Of a stretch of 64,000 nt of DNA, positions 26,495 through 35,406 are shown piece by piece; the first letter of the stretch is position 1, and the number at the start of each line of letters is the position of its first letter. Below the pieces are notes generated by a model. It worked only from the letters and a program-made list of their open reading frames with translations, was not told the origin of the DNA and ran no database searches. A program made the position numbers and the translations under genes. The stretch is from Sphingopyxis soli (GTDB lineage: Bacteria > Pseudomonadota > Alphaproteobacteria > Sphingomonadales > Sphingomonadaceae): the NCBI RefSeq assembly GCF_018682675.1, contig NZ_JAFMTR010000042.1, positions 1 to 64,000 on the forward strand, in the 5' to 3' direction.

Positions 26495-26887
26495 TCAGGC
26501 GGCGACGGGAGCCGTCGTCGCCGCGCGCTGGGCGAGCCACGCCGCCGCAAGCGGTATGGCGATGCCCAGCAGCATGATCCACCAGGTGTCGGCCAGCGTC
26601 ACGGCACGATAGAGCCCGGCGCCGATCACCGCCCCGGCGACGGTCCATCCGGAATTTGCGCTGGCGGAAATGCGCATCGCCAGCCAGCTTCCGCCAAAGG
26701 TGCCGACGAACCAGCCGATCAATAGGGCGATGGTCGATGCAAGGGGGATCAGCACCTCCCCCGTTTCGAGGTCATAGACGTCGGGCGACAGTTCGTTTCC
26801 CGCATATTGCGCGAGCCATAGCAGCGCGAAAGCGACGACGATCCCCACGATAGTTGCTGCGACCGTCCTCAGGATGCTGCGACCCAT
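26495..26887 (-). CDS. Small integral membrane protein, unknown function
   Basis: 130 residues with about four hydrophobic helices (TVAATIVGIVVAFALLWLAQ; LASTIALLIGWFVGTFGG; GWTVAGAVIGAGLYR; WIMLLGIAIPLAAAWLAQ). ATG at 26887 has AAAGG 7 bases upstream; a TTG two codons earlier is less likely. No known enzyme motif. Transcribed leftward toward the convergent serine hydrolase, with only 6 bp between the stops. Confidence 0.65.
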   Translation of the reverse strand: MGRSILRTVAATIVGIVVAFALLWLAQYAGNELSPDVYDLETGEVLIPLASTIALLIGWFVGTFGGSWLAMRISASANSGWTVAGAVIGAGLYRAVTLADTWWIMLLGIAIPLAAAWLAQRAATTAPVAA

Positions 26888-26947
26888 AACCAAGCCTTTG
26901 ACCAGATATTTCGGGCCGAAACCTAACGGCCGAACGCAAAGATCGCG

Positions 26948-27676
26948 TTAAGCATCCGCCATCACTTTGGGCAAGGCATGGAAAGCGGTGCTGTCGAAGC
27001 CCGCGATCATCAACTTCGCGACATATTCGCCGACGGCCGCGGGATCCTTGATGCTTTGCGGATCCTCGCCCGGATAAGCGCGCGCGCGCATCTGGGTGCG
27101 CGTGCCGCCGGGGTCGAGGATCGCGGTGCGGACGTTCGAGATATTGCGCATCTCGGCGCCATAGCTCGTCACCAGCACTTCAAGCGCGGCCTTCGACGCG
27201 GCATAGGCGCCCCAATAGGCGCGGGGATCGCGCGCGACGCTGCTCGACAGCGCGAGCAGGCGGCCACCCGGCGCGCGGCGGAGCAGCGGATCGAAATTGG
27301 CGATCAGCGCCTGCTGCGCGACAAGGTTCAGCGTCAGCAGCTTGTTGAATTCCTTGCCGTCGATCGCGCCGACCGGGGTCAGCGTGCCCAGCATCGCGGC
27401 GTTGAGGACGAGCATGTCGAGGTGCTGCCAGCGTTCGGCCATCGCAGCGGCGAGCCGCGCGATACTGTCGCCGTCCGTCAGGTCCAATGGCGCGATCGTT
27501 GCGCTGCCGCCGGCTTCGTGAATCCGGTCTTCGAGTTCCTCGAGCCCGCCGGCGGTGCGGGCGGTGATGACGACATGCGCGCCGCGCGCGGCCAACGCTT
27601 CGGCGATCGCCGCGCCGATACCGCGGCTCGCCCCGGTCACGAGCGCGACCTGGCCCGCCAATTCTTCAGATACCAT
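26948..27676 (-). CDS. SDR-family NAD(P)-dependent oxidoreductase
   Basis: 242-residue short-chain dehydrogenase with TGASRGIG, the LNAAMLG variant of the NNAG motif, and catalytic Tyr/Lys in YAASKAA. VVITART after beta strand 2 suggests NADP(H). The start at 27676 is supported by GGAGTGACC directly upstream. It follows purF with a 10-bp gap and is probably cotranscribed with it, an arrangement that recurs in related genomes (from memory). It is similar to YciK-like enzymes; the substrate is unknown. Confidence 0.85.
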   Translation of the reverse strand: MVSEELAGQVALVTGASRGIGAAIAEALAARGAHVVITARTAGGLEELEDRIHEAGGSATIAPLDLTDGDSIARLAAAMAERWQHLDMLVLNAAMLGTLTPVGAIDGKEFNKLLTLNLVAQQALIANFDPLLRRAPGGRLLALSSSVARDPRAYWGAYAASKAALEVLVTSYGAEMRNISNVRTAILDPGGTRTQMRARAYPGEDPQSIKDPAAVGEYVAKLMIAGFDSTAFHALPKVMADA

Positions 27677-27686
27677 GGTCACTCCG

Positions 27687-29144
27687 TCAGACAACGCGCT
27701 CGGCGAGCAGCGAAAACTGGTCATCGACCGCTTGCTCGTCAAAATCGGTCAGCGTGGTCGGATAATCGCCCGTAAAGCAGGCGTCGCAATATTGCGGGAC
27801 GTCGTCGTTGCGCCGCGCCTCGCCCAGCGCGCGATAGAGCCCGTCGATCGTCAGGAAGGACAGGCTGTCGGCGTTGATGAAGTTCGCCATCTGGCCGACG
27901 GTCATCTGTGCCGCGAGCAGCTTGGCGCGCTCGGGCGTGTCGACGCCATAGAAACAGCTGTGCTGGGTCGGCGGGCTGGCGATGCGCATATGCACCTCGG
28001 CGGCACCTGCATCGCGCATCATCTGCACGATCTTCAGGCTGGTCGTGCCGCGAACGATCGAATCGTCGATCAGCACGATGCGCTTGCCGCTGATCAGCGC
28101 GCGGTTCGCATTGTGCTTCAATTTCACGCCCAGGTGGCGAACCTTGTCGCCCGGCTGGATGAAGGTGCGCCCGACATAGTGCGAGCGGATGATCCCCAGT
28201 TCAAAAGGAATGCCCGATTCCTGCGCATAACCGATCGCGGCGGGCGTACCCGAATCGGGCACCGGGATCACCAGATCGGCCTCGACCGGGTTCTCGCGCG
28301 CGAGTTCGGCGCCGATTGCCTTGCGCACCGAATAGACGCTGGTGCCGTCGACGATCGAATCGGGGCGCGAGAAATAGACATATTCGAAGATGCACGGCCG
28401 TGCCGAGCGTTCGGCGAAAGGGCGGTGCGACGACAGCTGGCCGTCACGGATGATTACCAGCTCACCCGGATCGACCGAGCGGACGAATTCCGCGCCGACG
28501 ACGTCGAGCGCCACCGTTTCGGATGCAAGGATGTGCGCGTCGCCGAGCTTGCCGATCACGAGCGGGCGGATGCCGAGCGGGTCGCGGCATCCGATCATCC
28601 CTTCCGCGGTCAGGCAGATCAGCGAATAGGCGCCCTCGACCTGCTTCAGCGCGTCGATGAAGCGATCGAGCAGGGTACGATAGTTCGATGTCGCGACGAG
28701 GTGAATGATGACCTCGGTATCGCTGGTCGACTGGAAAATCGAACCGCGTCGCACGAGAATCTTCTTCAGCGCCGTGGCGTTGGAGATATTGCCGTTATGC
28801 GCGACCGCGAAACCGCCCGTCGACAGGTCGGCGAACAGCGGCTGGACGTTGCGCAGCGCCGTCTCGCCGGTCGTCGAATAGCGGACGTGGCCGATCGCCG
28901 ATGCGCCGTCCAACTGGCGGATGATGTCGTCGCGGTCGAAATTGCCGGCGACATGACCCATTGCACGATGCGTATGGAAATCCTTGCCGTCGAAGGCGGT
29001 GATGCCCGCGGCTTCCTGGCCGCGGTGCTGCAGGGCGTGGAGACCCAGCGCCACGACCGCAGAGGCGCTCTCGGCGCCGTGAATACCAAATACGCCGCAC
29101 TCCTCGCGGAGCTTGTCGTCATCGAAAGGGTGGGTCGTCAGCAT
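27687..29144 (-). CDS. purF: Amidophosphoribosyltransferase (glutamine PRPP amidotransferase)
   Basis: Catalyses the first step of de novo purine synthesis: PRPP plus glutamine to phosphoribosylamine. 485 residues, with the N-terminal glutaminase nucleophile at Cys16 after a 15-residue propeptide (LREE|CGVFGIHG), GHVRYSTTG and AHNGNISN in the Ntn domain, and the PRPP-binding motif VLIDDSIVRGTT in the C-terminal phosphoribosyltransferase domain. Start 29144 gives the normal propeptide length; a longer open frame upstream runs into the hisI promoter region and is rejected. Confidence 0.96.
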   Translation of the reverse strand: MLTTHPFDDDKLREECGVFGIHGAESASAVVALGLHALQHRGQEAAGITAFDGKDFHTHRAMGHVAGNFDRDDIIRQLDGASAIGHVRYSTTGETALRNVQPLFADLSTGGFAVAHNGNISNATALKKILVRRGSIFQSTSDTEVIIHLVATSNYRTLLDRFIDALKQVEGAYSLICLTAEGMIGCRDPLGIRPLVIGKLGDAHILASETVALDVVGAEFVRSVDPGELVIIRDGQLSSHRPFAERSARPCIFEYVYFSRPDSIVDGTSVYSVRKAIGAELARENPVEADLVIPVPDSGTPAAIGYAQESGIPFELGIIRSHYVGRTFIQPGDKVRHLGVKLKHNANRALISGKRIVLIDDSIVRGTTSLKIVQMMRDAGAAEVHMRIASPPTQHSCFYGVDTPERAKLLAAQMTVGQMANFINADSLSFLTIDGLYRALGEARRNDDVPQYCDACFTGDYPTTLTDFDEQAVDDQFSLLAERVV

Positions 29145-29297
29145 GACATTCCAGGGGCAGGGGCCAAGGGGCGGGGGCAGTGACTGCGGCGCATATAGGG
29201 AGGCTTGCCGCAAATGTCGCCCCCCAAACTTCACATGATTGTCACAGGGCAGACCCGATGGGTGACAAGCCCCGCAATGCTGCTCTAAAGGCCCATC

Positions 29298-29672
29298 ATG
29301 GACCAGAAAGCCGATACGACCGACCGCTTCCAGCCGCGCTTCGACCCCGCGGGTCTCGTCACCGCGATCGTCACCGATGCCGCGACGGGCACGCTGCTGA
29401 TGGTCGCGCATATGAATTGCGAAGCGATCCGGCTGACGCAGGAAACCGGGCAGGCGCATTTCTGGTCACGCTCGCGGCAGGCGATGTGGCGCAAGGGCGA
29501 GACCTCGGGCAACGGACTGACGCTGGTCGAGATGCGCGTCGATTGCGACCAGGATGCCCTGCTGCTCCGCGTGACGCCCGCGGGGCCCGCCTGCCACACG
29601 GGCCGTCGCTCCTGCTTCTATCGCCGGGTCGAGGCGGACGGCAGCCTGACGTTCCTCCACGACGATGCGTAG
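29298..29672 (+). CDS. hisI: Phosphoribosyl-AMP cyclohydrolase
   Basis: Histidine biosynthesis step 3: opens the purine ring of phosphoribosyl-AMP. 124 residues, single-domain HisI without the HisE part. Motifs are [19 protein letters not shown], the metal-binding Asp/Cys segment [12 protein letters not shown], and [12 protein letters not shown] with zinc-binding cysteines. Divergent from purF. The stop overlaps the next gene (a lipoprotein) by 8 bp. Other his genes are not in the window. Confidence 0.95.
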   Translation: MDQKADTTDRFQPRFDPAGLVTAIVTDAATGTLLMVAHMNCEAIRLTQETGQAHFWSRSRQAMWRKGETSGNGLTLVEMRVDCDQDALLLRVTPAGPACHTGRRSCFYRRVEADGSLTFLHDDA

Positions 29673-30204
29673 GGCGCTCGCGACGGTCCTGTTCGGCGTG
29701 CTGTTGCTCGCGGGCTGCGACAGGCACCCGCAGACGGACGGCGACCGGACGGTCGACACGAACAATCCGCTCGAACTGACCGCGCGCGAACGCGGAATCG
29801 TGCGACCCGATACCGCCAGCCCGACGGGCGTGTTCGAACGCTCGCACGAACTCGGGCGCGACGCGATGTGCGTGGTGCCCGACGGCGCAGGTCAATGGCG
29901 CTTTGCCTTGTCTGCGTCCTTCGGCCCCGGACTGCGCTGCGCCGCGCGCGGGACGATCGTGCGCGAGGGGCAGGGGTGGCGGATGCGCTTCGCAGACGCC
30001 GAGGGTTGCGAAGCGCTGGTCCATGAGGAAGAGGACGAACTCCGGCTGCCTGGCAGCCTGCCCGCGCAATGCCAAACGATCTGTTCCGCGCACGCGTCGC
30101 TGTCCGGTTTACGGCTCCCGCGCGCAAGCTGGTCGGAGGAGGACGCGAAACGCTTGCAGGTAACCGATCCGCGCGGCAATATGATCCAGCCCTGCGGCCG
30201 TTGA
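29665..30204 (+). CDS. Putative lipoprotein, unknown function
   Basis: 179 residues with a lipoprotein signal peptide (FGVLLLAGC, lipidated Cys18). Five more cysteines are spread through the mature part, including CVVP, RCAA, GCEAL, AQCQTIC and PCGR, suggesting disulfides in the periplasm. No recognised domain. It overlaps the hisI stop by 8 bp, so its translation may be coupled to hisI although no link to histidine synthesis is evident. Confidence 0.7.
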   Translation: MRRALATVLFGVLLLAGCDRHPQTDGDRTVDTNNPLELTARERGIVRPDTASPTGVFERSHELGRDAMCVVPDGAGQWRFALSASFGPGLRCAARGTIVREGQGWRMRFADAEGCEALVHEEEDELRLPGSLPAQCQTICSAHASLSGLRLPRASWSEEDAKRLQVTDPRGNMIQPCGR

Positions 30205-30233
30205 CACGCCCCGATTCCCGCCGCGTCGCGCCC

Positions 30234-30249
30234 TTGACGTTCACGTCAA
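30234..30249. promoter_or_regulatory. Palindromic operator-like site C before the MerR gene
   Basis: TTGACGTTCACGTCAA, a perfect TTGACGT/ACGTCAA inverted repeat with a 2-base centre, 20 bp upstream of the merR-type start codon. It has the same half-sites as sites A and B; position suggests autoregulation. Confidence 0.65.
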
Positions 30250-30269
30250 CGGAAACTATTCTCGCCCGC

Positions 30270-30701
30270 ATGACCGAAGAATACGGCCACGCCCATATCG
30301 ATACGCCCGATCACCTCGGCCGCGACCAGTTCAGCATCACCGACCTGTCGACCGAATTCGGCGTCACCGCCCGCGCGCTGCGCTTTTACGAGGACGAGGG
30401 GCTGATCAGCCCGTCGCGCCGCGGCCTGTCGCGCATCTATTCGAAGCGCGACCGTGCGCGGCTCGCGTGGATATTGCGCGCCAAGCGCACCGGCTTCAGC
30501 CTTGCCGACATTCGCGAGATGATCGACCTCTACGACGTCGGCGATGGCCGCAAGCTGCAGCGCCAGGTGACGATCGAGAAATGCGAGCAACGCATCAACC
30601 TGCTGCAACGCCAGCGCGACGATATCGACAGCGCGGTCGAGGAACTGACACGCTTCATCGATATGGTGAAAAAGGTCGACGCCAGCCAGAAAGTGCGCTG
30701 A
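30270..30701 (+). CDS. MerR-family transcriptional regulator
   Basis: 143-residue regulator: an N-terminal winged helix (FSITDLSTEFGVTARALRFY, EDEGLISPSRRGLSRIYSKR) followed by a dimerisation coiled coil (KLQRQVTIEKCEQRINLLQ to about residue 135). No obvious metal- or drug-binding tail. It resembles the LiuR-like MerR proteins that regulate branched-chain and fatty-acid catabolism in proteobacteria (from memory). ATG at 30270 follows palindrome C by 20 bp. The next gene, an acyl-CoA dehydrogenase, is cotranscribed or separately promoted 64 bp downstream. Predicted targets are the operons at 4.3 and 5.6 kb. Confidence 0.85.
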   Translation: MTEEYGHAHIDTPDHLGRDQFSITDLSTEFGVTARALRFYEDEGLISPSRRGLSRIYSKRDRARLAWILRAKRTGFSLADIREMIDLYDVGDGRKLQRQVTIEKCEQRINLLQRQRDDIDSAVEELTRFIDMVKKVDASQKVR

Positions 30702-30765
30702 GCCTCGACTCTCGGGCCTCCCCGGGCGAGATATTGCCAAACCCTGTTTTCCAGAAAGATGAGTC

Positions 30766-32568
30766 ATGCCCGCTTACCGTGCCCCCGTTCAGGATACGCT
30801 CTTCCTGATCAACGAAGTCCTCGGCGTCGAACGCTATGCCAATCTTCCCGGCTTCGCCAACGCGACGCCGGACATGATCGAGGCAGTGCTGACCGAGGCA
30901 GGGAAATTCTGCGAAGAAGTGCTGTTCCCGATCAATTACTCGGGCGATCAGGAGGGCTGCACGCGTCACGAAGACGGGTCGGTGACGACGCCGAAGGGAT
31001 TCAAGGAAGCCTATAAGGCCTATTGCGACGCCGGGTGGACGACGCTGACCCAGCCGGAGGAATTCGGCGGACAGGGCTTGCCGCACGTCGTCGGCTTCCC
31101 GGTCGAGGAATATCGCATGGCGGCGAACCAGGCCTTTTCGATGTACCCCGGCCTCACCCAGGCGGCGGTCGCTGCAATCCTCGTCAAGGGATCGGAGGAG
31201 CAGAAGGCGACCTATGTTCCCAAGATGATCTCGGGCGAATGGGGCGGGACGATGAACCTGACCGAGCCGCATTGCGGCACGGACCTCGGCCTCATTCGCA
31301 CCCGCGCGGTGCCGAATGGCGACGGCAGCTATGCGGTGACCGGCACGAAGATCTTCATCTCGTCGGGCGAGCATGACCTTACCGAAAATATCGTCCACCT
31401 CGTCCTCGCGAAGACCCCCGATGCACCCGACAGCGTCAAGGGCATCTCGCTCTTCATCGTACCCAAATTCCTCGTCAACGAAGACGGCTCGCTCGGCGCG
31501 CGCAACACGCTCCAGTGCGGCTCGATCGAACACAAGATGGGCATTCACGCCAATTCGACCTGTGTCATGAACTATGACGGGGCGACGGGCTGGATGGTCG
31601 GCGAGGAGAACAAGGGGCTTGCCGCGATGTTCGTGATGATGAACGCGGCGCGTCTCGGCGTCGGCATCCAGGGGCTCGGTCAGGCCGACGTCGCGTTTCA
31701 GAACGCGGTGCAATATGCGCAGGATCGCCGCCAGGGCCGCGCGCTGACCGGACCGCAAGACCCGCAGGAAAAGGCGGACCACCTGTTCGTCCATCCCGAC
31801 GTGCGCCGCATGTTGATGGATGGCAAGGCGGTGGTCGAGGGGCTGCGCGCGCTGTGTCTGTGGGGAGCGCTGCAAGTCGACCTCGCACATGCTGCGGAAA
31901 CCGAGGAGGAGCGCCAGCACGCCGACGATCTGGTGAGCCTGCTCACCCCCGTGATCAAGGGCTATGGCACCGACAAGGGTTATGAGGTCGCGACCAACGC
32001 GCAGCAGGTGTTCGGCGGCCATGGCTACATCGAGGAACAGGGCATGTCGCAATATGTCCGCGATGCCCGCATCACGATGATCTATGAAGGCGCCAACGGC
32101 GTGCAGGCGATGGACCTGGTCGGCCGCAAGCTCGCGCAGAACGGCGGCCGCGCGATCCAGACCTTCTTTGCGATCGTCGATGCGGAATGCGCGGCGGCGA
32201 AGGACAAACCGGCATTTGCCGATTTTGCGGGGCGTCTCGAAAAGGCGAACGGCGAACTCAAGGCGGCGACGATGTGGTTCATGCAAAACGGCATGACCAA
32301 CCCGAACAACATCGGCGCGGGCGCGCATCACTATATGCACATCATGGGGATCGTCGCGCTCGGCCTGATGTGGCTGCGCATGGCCGAAGCGGCGCAGAAG
32401 GCGCTGGACGACGGGCGCGGCAACAAGGATTTCCTTGAGGCGAAGATCGTCACCGCGCGTCACTTCGGCGAACGTTTCGTCCCCGACGCCGGCGCGCTGC
32501 GCCGCAAGATCGAAGCGGGCAGCGAGGCGATGATGAGCTTGACGCCGGAGCAGTTCTTCGCGGCTTGA
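30766..32568 (+). CDS. Acyl-CoA dehydrogenase, long form (DmdC/FadE-like, 600 aa)
   Basis: 600-residue dehydrogenase with an extra N-terminal segment (PVQDTLFLINEVLGVERY) and a C-terminal extension domain (from about residue 470), as in the 3-methylmercaptopropionyl-CoA dehydrogenase/long FadE subgroup. Beta-domain motif NLTEPHCGTDLGLIRTRA, FAD/Glu region ITMIYEGANGVQAMDLVGRK with the catalytic Glu in YEGANG. A ribosome site (GAAAGATGAG) precedes the ATG. It lies directly downstream of the MerR gene. DmdC-specific activity is not implied; medium- or long-chain acyl-CoA is equally possible. Confidence 0.9.
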   Translation: MPAYRAPVQDTLFLINEVLGVERYANLPGFANATPDMIEAVLTEAGKFCEEVLFPINYSGDQEGCTRHEDGSVTTPKGFKEAYKAYCDAGWTTLTQPEEFGGQGLPHVVGFPVEEYRMAANQAFSMYPGLTQAAVAAILVKGSEEQKATYVPKMISGEWGGTMNLTEPHCGTDLGLIRTRAVPNGDGSYAVTGTKIFISSGEHDLTENIVHLVLAKTPDAPDSVKGISLFIVPKFLVNEDGSLGARNTLQCGSIEHKMGIHANSTCVMNYDGATGWMVGEENKGLAAMFVMMNAARLGVGIQGLGQADVAFQNAVQYAQDRRQGRALTGPQDPQEKADHLFVHPDVRRMLMDGKAVVEGLRALCLWGALQVDLAHAAETEEERQHADDLVSLLTPVIKGYGTDKGYEVATNAQQVFGGHGYIEEQGMSQYVRDARITMIYEGANGVQAMDLVGRKLAQNGGRAIQTFFAIVDAECAAAKDKPAFADFAGRLEKANGELKAATMWFMQNGMTNPNNIGAGAHHYMHIMGIVALGLMWLRMAEAAQKALDDGRGNKDFLEAKIVTARHFGERFVPDAGALRRKIEAGSEAMMSLTPEQFFAA

Positions 32569-32613
32569 CCGGCGCCTTTGCAACCATCGCCGCCGCCATG
32601 CGTGGAGGCGGCG

Positions 32614-34104
32614 ATGAGCGACCTCGTCCCGATCGTCGTTGAAGGCCGCAACTGCTGGCGGATCGAACGCGCCAACAAGGCGCGGATGATCGTCGATGCC
32701 GCCGACTATTATGCGCTGCTTGAACGGCTGATGGCCGATGCCAAGGAGCGCATCCTGCTGATCGGTTGGGATTTCGATCCGCGGATCGCGCTGAAGCCCG
32801 ACAAGGAGGGAGCGGGTGAGCCGCTCGGCGACTATCTGCTTCGCCTCGCAAAGACCTGCCCCGATCGGGACATCGACATCCTCCGCTGGAATTTCGGGGG
32901 ACTGAAGCAGTTCGCGATGCCGCGCATCGTCGCAATGATCGTGCGGTGGAAAATCACGCGCTCGATCAGCTTCCGGCTCGACAGCGCACATCCGGTCGGG
33001 TGCAGTCATCATCAGAAGGTCGCGGTCTTCGACGATCATCTCGCGGTCTGCGGCGGCATTGACGTCGGCGCGCGGCGCTGGGACACACGCGATCACAAGG
33101 ACGCCGACCCGCACCGCACGGCTCCCGACGGCAAAGCCTATATGCCCTGGCACGACAGCACGATGCTGCTCTCGGGCCCCGTCGGCAATGCACTGGCCGA
33201 TCTGGGCAACGAACGCTGGCAGCGCGCGACGAAGAAGCCGCTCCGCGAAATCAACGGATCGGGAGAGGGCTGGCCCGACGATCTGGAGGCCGATTTCGAG
33301 GGCGTCGACGTTGCGATCTCGCGCACCCGCGCCGAATATGGCGACGCGCCGCAAGTGCGCGAGATTGAGCAGCTTTATCTCGACATGATCGCCGCCGCCA
33401 AGCGCTTCGTCTATTTCGAGAATCAATATTTCACCTGCGGCAAGATCGCGGCCGCGATCGCCGAGCGGCTGAGCGAGGATGATCCGCCCGAATTCGTGAT
33501 GGTGATGCCCGAGACCGCCGACGGTTGGCTCGAACAGATGGCGATGGACGCCGCGCGCGTGCAACTGGTGCGCGAGGTCGCGAAAGCGAAGCACGGCGAC
33601 CGGCTGCGGGTCTATTATCCGCGCACCAAAGGCGGCACATCGATTTACGTCCACGCCAAGACGGCGATCGTCGACGACCGGGCGATCCGCGTCGGGTCGG
33701 CCAATCTGAACAACCGGTCGATGGGGCTCGACAGCGAGTGCGACGTGACCATCGACTCGGCGCTACCGACCAATCGCGGCATCGAGCCAGTCATCCGCCG
33801 CCTACGCGAATCGCTGATCGCCGAGCATCTGGATGTCGATCCGCAACAGGTCGCGCGCCGGTTCGAGGCAACCGGCTCGCTGATCGAGACGATCGAAGGG
33901 CTCCGCGGCGGAGGGCGCTCGCTTGAGCTGCTCGATCTCGTTCCGCCGGGTCCGATGGACGAATTCATTGCCGAAAACGAACTGCTCGATCCGACAAGCC
34001 CCGATGCGATGTTCGAAAGCCTGACCGAACGGGGTCTCAGGAAAAGCTGGCATCGCGGTCGGGACTGGATGGCCCGCACCCGGCCTTTCGGACGAAAACG
34101 CTAA
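32614..34104 (+). CDS. Phospholipase D-family protein with two HKD motifs
   Basis: 496-residue PLD-superfamily enzyme. HKD motif 1 is HQKVAVFD at residues 133-140; motif 2 is HAKTAIVD at 347-354. Both carry the full HxKx4D triad and are followed by the usual G/S-x-N block (GSANLNNRS). ATG at 32614 is preceded by GGAGGCGGCG. No signal peptide or transmembrane helix is visible at the N-terminus. Could be a phospholipase D or a transphosphatidylase; cardiolipin synthase is less likely because the membrane helices are missing. Its stop overlaps the convergent lyase gene by 4 bp. Confidence 0.88.
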   Translation: MSDLVPIVVEGRNCWRIERANKARMIVDAADYYALLERLMADAKERILLIGWDFDPRIALKPDKEGAGEPLGDYLLRLAKTCPDRDIDILRWNFGGLKQFAMPRIVAMIVRWKITRSISFRLDSAHPVGCSHHQKVAVFDDHLAVCGGIDVGARRWDTRDHKDADPHRTAPDGKAYMPWHDSTMLLSGPVGNALADLGNERWQRATKKPLREINGSGEGWPDDLEADFEGVDVAISRTRAEYGDAPQVREIEQLYLDMIAAAKRFVYFENQYFTCGKIAAAIAERLSEDDPPEFVMVMPETADGWLEQMAMDAARVQLVREVAKAKHGDRLRVYYPRTKGGTSIYVHAKTAIVDDRAIRVGSANLNNRSMGLDSECDVTIDSALPTNRGIEPVIRRLRESLIAEHLDVDPQQVARRFEATGSLIETIEGLRGGGRSLELLDLVPPGPMDEFIAENELLDPTSPDAMFESLTERGLRKSWHRGRDWMARTRPFGRKR

Positions 34105-34952
34105 TCCGCCAGCGACAGGATATGCTGCGCCTGCTTGAGGTGCGGCGCGTCGACCATCTTCCCGTCGACCTGCAGCACCCCGACGCCCGGGTTGGCCGCA
34201 AAGGCATCGACGATCGCCTGCGCGCGCGCGGCTTCGTCGGCCGACGGGGTGAAGGCGGCGTTGATCGACGCGACCTGCGAAGGATGGATCGCCATCATGC
34301 CCGTGAAGCCGTCGCGGCGCGCGCGCGCGGCATAGGCGGCGAGGCCGGCCTCGTTCTTGATCGCGGGAAACACCGTGTCGACCGCGGCGACACCCGCGCC
34401 GTGCGCGGCGAACAGGGTGAGGCTGCGCGCGACCTCATAGGGCGCGGTGTAGCTGCCATCCTCGTTGCGGCTTGTGGTCGCGCCGATCGCGGCGGGTAAA
34501 TCCTCGGCGCCCCAGGTAAGGCCGATAAGGCGGTCCTTCACTTCGCGATAGCTGCCGAGCGTGAAGATCGCCGCGGCGGTTTCGGTCGCGATGGGCAGGA
34601 TCGGCGGCAGCGAGGCATCGCGCGCGGATTCGCTGCGCAGGATCGTGTCGAGTTGCTGGATGCTCGGCGCGCCCTCTGCTTTGGGCAGCATGATCGCGTC
34701 GGGCCGTCCACCGACGATCGCCGCGACGTCAGCGGCGGTCATATGGCCGTCGAGTGGATTGACGCGCACCAGTGTGATGACCTCGCGCGTTCCCGACAGA
34801 TATTCGGCCACGGCGGTGCGCGCGGCGTCCTTGTTCGCGAGCGACACCGAATCCTCCAGGTCGAGGATGATCGCGTCGGCACCCGATGCTGCGGCCTTGG
34901 CGAAGCGTTCGGGACGATCACCAGGAACGAAGAGGAGTGAGCGCAGGCGCAT
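34101..34952 (-). CDS. CitE-like HpcH/HpaI aldolase/citrate lyase family protein
   Basis: 283-residue TIM-barrel lyase of the CitE/CLYBL type acting on malyl- or citramalyl-CoA-like thioesters. Visible: LRSLLFVPGDRPERFAKAA, DAIILDLEDSV with metal-ligand acidic residues, VRVNPLDG, ETAAAIF (second acidic ligand), and GLTWGAEDLPAAIGA. The ATG at 34952 shares one base with the upstream MaoC stop (TGATG), so it is the last gene of the leftward carboxylase operon. With MaoC it may hydrate and cleave a branched CoA ester; the exact substrate is inferred only. Confidence 0.85.
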   Translation of the reverse strand: MRLRSLLFVPGDRPERFAKAAASGADAIILDLEDSVSLANKDAARTAVAEYLSGTREVITLVRVNPLDGHMTAADVAAIVGGRPDAIMLPKAEGAPSIQQLDTILRSESARDASLPPILPIATETAAAIFTLGSYREVKDRLIGLTWGAEDLPAAIGATTSRNEDGSYTAPYEVARSLTLFAAHGAGVAAVDTVFPAIKNEAGLAAYAARARRDGFTGMMAIHPSQVASINAAFTPSADEAARAQAIVDAFAANPGVGVLQVDGKMVDAPHLKQAQHILSLAD

Positions 34953-35404
34953 CAGGCGGCCTTTCCCTTGATCAGCGCGGCCCGCTCGCACTGGCAGACG
35001 ATTTCGCCGCGCTGGTTGATGCAGCGGTGGAGAAAGGTCACGATACCCGATCCGGGGCGCGATTTGGACTCTTTCAGGCCGATGACTTCGGTCTCCGCGC
35101 GAAGCGTGTCGCCGATGAACACCGGCTTCGGCATCACCAGCTTGTCATAGCCGAGGTTGGCGACGAGCGTGCCGAGCGTCGTGTCGCCGACCGACAGCCC
35201 GACCATCAGGCTGAAAGTGAAGGTGCCGTTGACGAGGATCTGCCCGAACTCCGACGCCTTCGCCGCCTCGATGTCGAGGTGCAGCGGTTGCGGGTTATGC
35301 GTCATCGTGGTGAACAGCAGATTGTCGGTCTCGGTCACCGTGCGCCGGATCTCGTGCGTGATCGTCTCGCCAATCTGCCACTCGTCGAAATATTTGCCTG
35401 CCAT
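34952..35404 (-). CDS. MaoC-family (hot-dog fold) dehydratase
   Basis: 150-residue single hot-dog domain protein, enoyl-CoA hydratase type. The hydratase segment reads [15 protein letters not shown], a variant of the usual G-D-x-N-P-L-H motif with Asn37 near the expected Asp and His42 kept; Asp27 in TDNLLF may contribute. [18 protein letters not shown] is the typical final strand pair. The start at 35404 puts [13 protein letters not shown], the usual family start, at the N-terminus. Translationally coupled to the CitE-like lyase and 2 bp after the GNAT gene stop. Confidence 0.87.
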   Translation of the reverse strand: MAGKYFDEWQIGETITHEIRRTVTETDNLLFTTMTHNPQPLHLDIEAAKASEFGQILVNGTFTFSLMVGLSVGDTTLGTLVANLGYDKLVMPKPVFIGDTLRAETEVIGLKESKSRPGSGIVTFLHRCINQRGEIVCQCERAALIKGKAA

Positions 35405-35406
35405 CG

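Noticed and set aside
30655-33654. A 999-codon open frame on the minus strand
   Set aside because: Antisense to the 600-residue dehydrogenase and the phospholipase D gene; composition of a shadow frame.
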